Positions 32,891-40,236 of a DNA stretch of 40,236 bases are shown piece by piece (within the stretch, counting starts at the first letter, position 1; each line of letters opens with the position of its first letter). Made by a program: the position numbers and the translations under genes. Source of the stretch: Ophiosphaerella korrae (taxonomy: Eukaryota; Ascomycota; Dothideomycetes; Pleosporales; Phaeosphaeriaceae). Under the pieces are notes generated by a model. It searched no databases. It worked only from the letters and a program-made list of their open reading frames with translations, and was not told the origin of the DNA. The stretch spans positions 1-40,236 of the forward strand of contig JALNQF010000364.1 of NCBI GenBank assembly GCA_028456385.1. The letters are read 5' to 3'.

Positions 32891-34758
32891 TTATATTTTA
32901 TAAATTCTACTACTAGCTCCTATATAAGTTTATTATAGCTAGTCTAGTAGACTAGGTAGTACTATTTTATATATTTTCTACGCTCTTTAAAGTATATATC
33001 TAAGATAGCTTCTACTAAGTATTTTATATATATACTACTAGTTTCTTTATTAGTAATAATAATAGAGATTAGTTATAGTAAGTCTTAATCTAGCAAAGGT
33101 ATCTAATCTCTAGAGTATAAGAGTTTTAAAGAGAAGACTAAGAATACGCCTTTACTTAGTATCTTTTAGAGTAGTATTAACTTATATACTCTACTATTAT
33201 TAATAACTCTTTTAATAAGGTATAAGCTTACTTATTAGTAGTCTAATTTTAGAGTTAGCTAAGTAGTTCTCTAATTAGCTATACTAACATAGGCTTAGTT
33301 ACTAACTTTATATACTAGTTTACTTTAGTAAAAAGTATTAGCTTAAGCTACTTACTTTTATTATACTTTAAGTATTTTTTCTTTAAAGTAAGCTACTAAG
33401 TTACTATAAGTATTAAGTAGCTTATTAGCTTATATACGTTAGTTATATTAGGCTAGGTTTAGTTAATCTTTATTATTTTTACTAGAGTATATACTACTAT
33501 AAGAGTAATACCCTAGATCTATAAGAAATAGAGTTATCTTAATAGATATATTAATAGTATTATTTACTTAGAACTTAGCTATATATAGCTAGGCTACCTA
33601 GTTATCTTATATATAGTTAATATATTACCTTAGAAAGATTTCTAGAGCTTAATTTACTTACTTAGTTTAGCTATTAGTTTCTAAGTAGTAGGTAGTTAAG
33701 AGCATTTATATAATATAAAGGCGTTTATATATATAGTACTAAAATTAGCTAATAAAAGTTATTATTCTATTAGATATAATATTTATTAGGACTCTATAAA
33801 GCTTTAAAATAGATATAATATATTAGGTAGCTTTCTTAAGTTTTAGAGACTTATAAGAGAAGAAATATTATCTTTTTATAAAGTAGTAGTAAATTACTAG
33901 AATATATTTATAAATCTAGCTACTATTTTTACTAGCTAGTAAGGCTTAAATATAGTTTACTAAGATATTAGTCTAGAGTACGTAGAGAATAAGTATAAGT
34001 TAGAAGTAACTAAGTTTACTATCTTATAAGTTCTTTATATAGTAGTAGATTAGGTATATATTATAAAATTACTTAATAGCTTAAAGTATCTTAAGCTAAT
34101 AATAGTACTTATATATTAGATATAGCGTACTATAAAGTCTTTTATAGCTTACTAACTAATAGTTATAGTATAAATTAAAGATTTAGTAGTATAGATAAGT
34201 ATTTAAAGAGATATATAGACGCGTTTTATTAACCTAGAAGTACTTTTCTTTTTCTAATCTAGTAAAGCTAATATTAGTATATAAGAAGTAGTATCTTACT
34301 TTATAAAAGGCTTTTAATAGTTTTTATTATTTACTATCTATAGTAGTAAATATAGCTTAGACTATATAGTCTTCTAAGTATACTATATCTAGTAATTCTT
34401 CTATTAGGTATAGGTTAACAATATATAGTAGAAGTTCTAGGTCTAGTTTTTTATTATAAAGTAGTAGAAAATCTTTTAGTAAGTTTACTAATTTAAGTTT
34501 TATTCCTATAATATAGTAAAGGTAGGTATATACTATAGTAGCTTATTTTAGTATAAATCTATATAGCTTTTATAGGTCTATAAGGCTTAGAGCGTAAATT
34601 ACTATATCTAGTATAGGTTTTATACCTAGAGCTAAGACTTAAGAGCTTTAGATAATTTAGTTAGCTCTTAATACTTATAGATTAGAATTATCTATAAAGT
34701 AATCTTATAGTTAGTAGCTTAAAGCGTCTATAACTTTATTTATATTACTAGGTATATA
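32890..34758 (-). pseudogene. Third Ty3/Gypsy family (copy H): integrase and chromodomain
   Basis: Reverse-strand reading gives a typical integrase. The HHCC finger is at about 34180-34080 (ligands now Tyr). The core contains I-L-V-(D/N)-Y-I, then I-I-S-N-R (from I-S-D-R-G) near 33785-33765, then T-Y-Y-L-E-T-N-S-Q-T-K (from T-A-Y-H-P-E-T-D-G-Q-T-E), Q-A-L-E and Q-D-N-Q. The C-terminal region has K-L-V-Y-K-V-S-N. A chromodomain follows at about 33010-32895 (V-E-A-I-L-D, Y-Y-L-V-Y-Q-T, E-L-V-V-E-F). RT and gag are absent because the reading is cut at 34758 by the 165-bp LTR-like element. It is distinct in sequence from families 1 and 2. Confidence 0.88.
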
Positions 34759-34923
34759 TATTACAAGATACAAGCTTAGGAATAAGTAGGAGATAATTAT
34801 TAATTAAAGAGCTATCTAAGCTAGGCTACTTATATACAGTAGAGTAGCTTAAATAGCTTATATAGCTCGCTTACTACTATAGGCTTACCTAAATTATATA
34901 AAGCGAAGCTCTAACTTATAATA
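34759..34923 (-). mobile_element. Second 165-bp LTR-like element, RIP-mutated, without matching flanks
   Basis: Reverse complement of the element at 23434-23598, the same 165 bp long. Differences are overwhelmingly C-to-T/G-to-A (for example TGTCGCAAG to TATTATAAG, CCCGCAG to CCTATAG). The flanks are atata (34754-34758) and cactc (34924-34928), so no target duplication. It either marks a recombination point between two such elements or is an LTR of the truncated copy H family. Confidence 0.85.
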
Positions 34924-35025
34924 CACTCTCTAAGTAAGCTACGTAGTAGAGCTATTTAATAAGTTTTATAGTAGTTATCTAAACTTAGTTAAAAATACCT
35001 TTACCTGCAATTCTATTTATTTTAG

Positions 35026-35066
35026 GCTTGTGCGTAAGTACTAAGCGCTCGTGCGCTGCGCGTAGT
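35026..35066. other. CpG-rich pocket
   Basis: A roughly 40-bp stretch (ttgtgcgtaag...ctcgtgcgctgcgcgtag) with six or more CpG and several TpG, in a window where both dinucleotides are otherwise rare. It contains overlapping short palindromes (agcgct, gcgctgcgcg-like). Function unknown. Confidence 0.6.
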
Positions 35067-35254
35067 ATATTTAGAGTTTTCTTAGCCTCGTAAACTCTTT
35101 AGTAACTATTATTATAGCTATTATAAGTTACTATTTTTAAAGCTTTTAAAGCTTACTTTTTATATTAGTAATTATTATACTAACTTGTTCTTGTAGAGTA
35201 AAGCTAAGAAAGCTACTTACGCTTATATATCTCGCTCCTATACTACTTCTAAAG

Positions 35255-35256
<2 letters not shown>

Positions 35257-35287
<31 letters not shown>

Positions 35288-35301
35288 AGAAGAAGAAGAA
35301 G
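35257..35301 (+). repeat. Trinucleotide microsatellite (ACT)10(AAG)5
   Basis: Ten ACT units at 35257-35286 followed directly by five AAG units at 35287-35301, in one frame on the + strand (Thr10-Lys5). The flanking codons in this frame are open from 35197 to 35325. Confidence 0.95.
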
Positions 35302-36074
35302 TATACTAAAAAGACTCTAGTACTATAAACGCCCTTACTTCTACCTTCTTATACTTCTTCTCTTAAAGAGGTTGTAGGTACTCTCTATAAAGAGCCCTAC
35401 CTCTACTATACTTGTAGCACGTTAGTAGGCTACTCTAATAGGAGCTACTATAACTCCTTTAGAGAGAGGGTTTAGCGTTATATACGCTATACTACTAGTA
35501 GCTATAGCTACGTTCCTATATAAGTTAATTTAAAAATTTTACTCTAGCTCTTTAATTTACTACTTTAAGAGCTACTCTAGCTCTTTATCTAATATTAGTT
35601 AACTAACTCGTATTATAGCCCTAAGATTACTTACTACGCTACTATTACCTTTATTACTACTTAAGCCTATAAAGCTCTAGAGAGGGAGCTTAAGGCTCTC
35701 TAAAAGACTTTCTATATACTACTTAGTAAGGTTATAGAAGAGACTCTAGGTCTTTAGACTTTTCTACTACTTCTACCTCTACTTCTACTTTAGCTTACGC
35801 TTATACTTGTACTTACTACTACTACTACTCTTACTTCTACCTACAATCTTGCTACTACTACGCTTACTAACGCTACCTTTATAATAGGGGCTGTTACTAC
35901 TCTACTAGCTAGGGACGCTTAAGCTAAAGAGGCTTTTACGTATTATCTACGCGTAAGGGTACTTCTTAATAAGTTTATTAATCTTATATTTTAAATAAAT
36001 ACCTTATTTTAAGCTTAGCTCTAAGCTTTAGCTCTACGCTTTAGCGCTTTAATTTAAAGACTTCTTTATAGCTC

Positions 36075-36788
36075 TATACTCTACTTTTATAATTCTTGTA
36101 ACTTAAGCTTAGCTTATATATCCTTAAGGTTAAGGTAAGCTTTAAATCTCTTAAACTACTACTCTAAGAGGTACTTAGTTAGGCTATCTACTAGTATCTC
36201 GCTCGTTAGTATATAAGAGACTTAAAATAAGCCTCTAGCGTACTCTTGTCTTAGCTATATATTCTATATATCTACGTAACGTAAGTACGTTATTACTCTC
36301 TTATTTTTACCTACAACAAGTCTAATTATTTACTAATTATTGTAGAAAATTATCTAAGTAGCTCCTAGGTCTAATATAAGCTCTTAAAAGAGCCTTTTTA
36401 GTACTATTACTTTTTTACTTATATACTTAAGCGCAAGTAGCTTAGCTTTAGTAGTAGAGGTAGTTACTATAGCTTATTACGCTACTTTCTATATTACTAC
36501 TCTACTAAAGAGTATTACAATATAGCTATAAGATAAGTAGCGCGTTACAAGATTATTAGTAAACGACGCATCTCTATATATAAGTAGCTTAGTATCTTAC
36601 TACTTACTATCTTACTACTTACTATCTTACTACTAGCTATCTTACTACTTACTATACTAGACTAATAGGTACTAAGTTCTATATAAGTAAACAATAACTT
36701 AGTTTACTACTTTAAGATACTTTTAGCTTAGATTTATAAGATATTAAGAGAGCTTAGTAGCTATAAATACGACGTCTAGTCGCACTAT
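36075..36788 (-). pseudogene. Ty1/Copia polyprotein fragment: RNase H C-terminus
   Basis: On the reverse strand, starting near 36788, the reading gives K-L-L-I-Y-R-D-A-S-F (Asp-Ala-Ser at about 36572-36561), then T-R-Y-L-S-Y-S-Y, L-F-S-R, T-T-S-T-T-K-A-K-L-L-A-L (from STTEAELLAL, about 36468-36436), then L-R-Y-V-D-I (from LRHVDI, about 36290-36268), R-Q-E-Y-A-R-G, and D-S-L-T-K-Y-L (from DGLTK). This is the Copia RNase H tail, quite unlike the Gypsy sequences. The 5' side is cut by the copy C LTR. The end of the reading is near 36100. Confidence 0.88.
36593..36652 (-). repeat. 15-bp minisatellite in the Copia fragment (4 units)
   Basis: Four head-to-tail units of TATCTTACTACTTAC (the third differs at two bases). 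In the Copia reverse-strand frame each encodes Gln-Gln-Asp-Ser-Lys once the TAG/TAA are read as Gln, just ahead of the D-A-S-F catalytic segment of RNase H. Confidence 0.92.
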
Positions 36789-37224
36789 TATTACTATTAC
36801 GATAGTAACAAGAGAAATATAGATAGAACTAATTAGCCCTACAACTAAAGGATTAAGTTCTTATAAACACAAAGAACACGAACTTAATTAGGAAACTACA
36901 TATAATTAGGATACCTAGGGTAATCTATAATCTGTAGACTCTTAGCGTTAATAGATTATAGATTAAGGTAATCTACAATCTATTATTCTTAGTAGTAATA
37001 GATTAATAGATTAGGACAAGTATATAGTTAGTAGCGACGCGTATTATTAGGATAGTATTAGTAATTTAATTATTAACTACGAGCAACAATACAAAGATAG
37101 TTGCAAAATATCTTCTATTATTTATAGCCTATTGTAGATTACAATATAAACTTTTACTATTAACTCGCAATTTGCTAACACCTATTAAGGCTATTAGGAA
37201 GTTAACCCTAGTAAGCCTATAACA
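36789..37224 (+). repeat. 5' LTR of copy C
   Basis: About 436 bp. The outer end is approximate (TATTACTATTACGATAG). The inner end GCCTATAACA is clear and complements the TGTTATAGGC start of the copy B 3' LTR. The array at about 36911-37017 is made of AATCTATAATC/GATTATAGATT-type inverted repeats with different spacing from copy B. Confidence 0.8.
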
Positions 37225-37285
37225 CCTTGCTAATTTAGTTATTGCGAGAAGCGAAGCGTAAGTAGCGTATAGTCTAGCTAATACA

Positions 37286-38390
37286 ATAATAGAAAGTTTA
37301 ACAAGTAAAGCCCTTAGGAGTAGTTATAAGTTAGATAGTACTATATAGGAAACAATTAAGGATTGTATAAACAAACTAATTAACAATAAAGAAGATATAA
37401 AGATAGTAATTAAAGTATTAGAAACGTAGAATAAAGAACTACAAGATTACTTAAAATAGAACAAAGTATAAATTAAAGCTATTATTAAAGGCTAGAACTA
37501 GATAGAGCTAATTACCTAACAACTAGAAATAAGTACAACAAAGAAACTACCTAAGATACTTATTCTTAAAAAGTTTAATAGAACAAGAGAGAAATTAAGA
37601 CTCTTTATAGTATTAGTACAACTCTAGATAGATATATAAGTACTACACTTTAATATAGAAGAAAAGAAGGTAATATATATTAGACTACACCTTAAAGAAG
37701 ACGTAATAAGATAGTACAAGCCCTACTAGATAGATTACACGACGTATTCTCTAATAACCTAAAAGGACAAAACTAGAGCTATTTTTAGAAGTTATAAATA
37801 CTTTACTAAACAAATAAGAGTAGTATTTAGGAATATAGATATTACCTAATAAGCTAAAGAGAAACTTAAAAGGCTTACACAAAACAAGAGTATCTTAGAA
37901 TACGTATTATAATTTAAATAACTAAGCTAAAACATAGAATAGAACAAATTAGCCCTTATATTACAATTTAAATAAAGACTAAATGTAAAGATTTAATACA
38001 AAATAATATATATAGAGAAAACTAGGATACTAGAAGCCCTAAAACAATAGGTAATCTAAATTAACAACAACCTTTAAGAATAGAAAAAAAACAAGTATAG
38101 TAGCTAAACTAGAAACTAGGACACTAGAGACCCTATAATCTTTAACGTAAACAAGGATAGAAAGAGAAAGAAGAATAAAGACTTTACGTATTTTAACTAT
38201 AGTAAGAAAGGCTACTACGTAAAAGACTACTAATTAAAGAAGAAAAAGGATATAGTATATTATAAATATAAGAAACTAGGATATTATATAAAGGAATATA
38301 AAAGTAAGGACTATAAAAAAGATAAGGAAACTTAGTTAAAGATAATAGAGAAAAAGAAAGAAATACTACAAGTATAGGCTAAACCTTAAG
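37286..38390 (+). pseudogene. gag of copy C
   Basis: Reads from about 37286 (ATA-ATA, probably former Met codons) through an acidic/basic N-terminal region, the Retrotrans_gag core (37500-37960) and two zinc knuckles at 38189-38230 and 38258-38299, with exact C-x2-C-x4-H-x4-C spacing and all eight ligands now Tyr. In phase with protease downstream. Few TAA remain because CAA is largely preserved. Most stops are TAG, consistent with former TGG or CAG. Confidence 0.9.
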
Positions 38391-40236
38391 AAAAGGTAGC
38401 TAGAAGTAAAGAAATACAATACGTAATACTTTATTAGACCTTTTGTTATAAAGATAACTACTATATATATCTTTCTAGTAAATAGAGAGTAGGATAGTTC
38501 TTATAAAAGAATAGAGTAGTAGTAATAAAAGAAAGAATAAAAGTATAGCTAGAAGAAATAGTATATGTAATAGACCTACTAATAGAAGATTTAGAAAGGG
38601 AAGAACCCTAGACCCTATTAATCTAGGCTAAAGGATTAGTACTAGATAAAGAGACTACTATAGCTTCCTCTAAAGGACTACAAGAAAGTAAAAAACAAGT
38701 TAGTATAAGAAGTATAAAGTACGCCTAGCTAGACATATATAGCTATAATAGCTATACGATAATAGATATAGAGGAATAAAATAAAGAATAGAAATTTATT
38801 TAGAAATACTTACTAGTTATAAGTATAGAGGAAGCGTATAAAGACTAGAAAGAATATAATCCTAAAGAAATAAAGTTTATACTATTTTAAGAATAGATAA
38901 AGTAATATATAGTTATAGTAAGAAGAATACTTATATAAAGGGAATAGTAGTCCCTTATAAGAAAAACGCAATAGATTAACAAAGCCTATACACTATAAGT
39001 ACTAATAGTATACTACGTCCTAATAAATATAAAACCTAGAATAGATAGTTACTAAAAAGGGGATAACAAAATAATAGATCCTAAGTACCTAGTATATTTT
39101 AAAGTATTATAGATATTATACTTAGAAAAGAATTATATAATACATAGAAACCCTAAAGTAAATAATAAAGTATAGCTTATAAGAAAAAGAGGCTATAACT
39201 ATACAAGAGTAATTCTAGTAGAAGATATCTAAGGATAAGAAATAATACCTAAAGAAAGATATGTAGTAATAAAGCCTAGACTAAAACTACCTAAGAAATA
39301 CGTTTAAAGAAGACTGTAGTATAAATATAAGTATAATAAATATCTAAAATATAAAGAATATAAACTTAAAATAGGGCTATAGCCCTAGATAAATAGATAA
39401 TTTATAAAAATACTAAAGTAAGAAAGACTAGAAGGTATAAGAGGCCTATATATTATAAAGATAGGTACTTATTAAAGAAAAAAAGTATAACTAATAATTA
39501 ATAGTAGAGCTACAAAGAACTTTATATTAAAGAAGTTTATAGAAAACTAAAGAATAACCTATACTATAAAGAAGTACTCTTAATAACTAAGTATAATTAA
39601 AGAAAAACTATTCTAGGAACCTATAAGGTTTAAGACAACACTCTCTACGCTAGAACTAGAAGAGATAATAATTAAGAATATAGTTATAGATATAATAACA
39701 ATTAATAACAAACAAGATATAATACTAAGAATACTATAGTTATAAATAACTAACCTAAGAATTAATTAAAGAATAGAGAAAATTAGCTACCCTAAAAAAG
39801 AAATGTTAAAAGCTAACATAGCTATACATAAAGGAGAATTCCTAGAAAAATATAAGAAATAAGAAAAATAGCTTATAGAACCTAAAGATTACCTCCTAGA
39901 ATATTAACTATAGGATTTAGTAATAGACTTAAAAGAAGAAAAAGACGTAGGATAGAGCCTAGTTTATAGAAAAATAGAAGAAGAATCTAAAATTAAACAA
40001 ACGTTTATTAAAAACGCACTAAAGAAAAGATAGATATAAGAATCTAAGTCCTTAGTAGTATATAGACTTATATTTATAGATAAAAAGAGAATAAGTAATA
40101 AAAGACCTTACGTAGACTTTAGAAAAACTAACGTAATTATAAATAAGAACTAATATCCCTTACTATAAATAGACGTAATATAAGATAGACTATAGAAAGT
40201 AAGAATCTTTACAAAACTAGATATCTAGAACGCCTA
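38391..40236 (+). pseudogene. pol of copy C: protease and start of RT (partial)
   Basis: A long Glu/Lys/Ile-rich linker (38391-39480) separates the knuckles from the protease box at 39500-39514 (N-S-R-A-T from D-S-G-A-T). This is followed by I-L-R-I-L near 39720 and the RT N-terminus with P-Y-V-D-F-R-K near 40110 and F-T-K-L-D-I at the window edge. Anchors at 37775, 38189, 39500 and 40052 are all in one frame, so gag and pol formed a single open reading frame without frameshift. Truncated only by the window. Confidence 0.9.

Larger units (their letters stand above)
34924..36074 (+). other. Unidentified, less mutated region with Thr/Lys-run reading frame
   Basis: I recognise no protein family. 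The + strand is pyrimidine-rich and can be read as a protein-like sequence from about 35190 to 35990 if RIP-type stops are ignored. It contains a basic segment, ten Thr codons and five Lys codons (35257-35301), Leu/Pro/Thr-rich stretches, and a charged helix-like segment A-L-E-R-E-L-K-A-L near 35670. On the reverse strand it lies just downstream of the Copia RNase H and could include that element's 3' LTR, but no second copy is present to define one. It could be a gag-like or captured gene, or non-coding. Confidence 0.4.
36789..40236 (+). mobile_element. Family-1 copy C, least mutated, continues past the window
   Basis: Starts with a family-1 LTR inserted in the Copia fragment and runs through gag and protease into RT, where the window ends. 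Codons keep many CpA (CAA, ACA) while TpG is nearly absent on this strand, so RIP has acted unequally on the two strands. It is the best single template in the window for recognising the family's protein. The 3' half and target duplication are out of view. Confidence 0.9.

Noticed and set aside
35197..35325. Short open frame with Thr10-Lys5 as an intact small gene
   Set aside because: It is open only between two TAG/TAA, lacks an ATG, and continues in phase on both sides as a longer RIP-broken reading, so it is not annotated as a gene by itself.
1..40236. Reassigned stop codons or a mitochondrial genome, suggested by long protein-like frames full of TAG/TAA and high A+T
   Set aside because: The stops coincide with expected Gln/Trp positions, and Cys, His, Asp and Gly are altered in parallel, as RIP predicts. 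The proteins are nuclear LTR-retrotransposon and Pogo proteins, and no mitochondrial genes are seen.

Overview
This window is a gene-free, extremely A+T-rich block from a filamentous ascomycete (Pezizomycotina). It consists almost entirely of nested transposable elements destroyed by repeat-induced point mutation (RIP). CpA and TpG are very scarce and TpA is very common. Recognisable transposon proteins can be read for hundreds of codons if TAG/TAA are taken as former Gln/Trp codons, and their Asp, Gly, His and Cys residues are shifted to Asn, Ser/Arg/Lys and Tyr, as C-to-T changes on either strand would do. I found no intact protein gene, tRNA or rRNA. The species cannot be named from this sequence.

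Layout. 1-320: end of a probable TA-flanked DNA transposon. 321-7893: family-1 chromodomain Ty3/Gypsy element (copy A, +), broken by a 472-bp solo LTR (1681-2152) and a complete Fot1/Pogo transposon (2267-4118). 7894-14626: family-2 chromodomain Gypsy element (+) whose two LTRs differ and whose flanks do not match. 14627-23633: family-1 copy D (+), 5' truncated, with a full-length family-1 copy B (15595-22646, +) inserted in it and a barely mutated 165-bp LTR-like element in its 3' LTR. 23634-25629: family-1 fragment E (-). 25630-31815: family-1 copy F (-), lacking RT/RNase H and carrying a second 472-bp solo LTR in its 5' LTR. 31816-34758: third chromodomain Gypsy family (copy H, -) with a tandemly repeated 3' tail. 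34759-34923: second 165-bp LTR-like copy. 34924-36074: unidentified, less mutated stretch with a CpG-rich pocket and a Thr/Lys trinucleotide run. About 36075-36788: Ty1/Copia RNase H fragment (-). 36789-40236: family-1 copy C (+), the least mutated copy, running out of the window.

How the parts fit. The three Gypsy families found here all end pol with a chromodomain, which in chromoviruses directs integration to silent H3K9-methylated chromatin. Repeated self-targeting followed by RIP would build such an AT-rich, nested, possibly pericentromeric block (inference). Relative ages can be read from nesting and mutation load: E is older than D, D is older than B, and the first 165-bp insertion and copy C look youngest. 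The points most worth following up are fast-changing palindromic or tandem arrays inside the LTRs, a reading frame that appears to run across the polypurine tract into the family-1 3' LTR, strongly strand-biased RIP in copy C, and several chimeric elements revealed by mismatched LTRs and target-site duplications.
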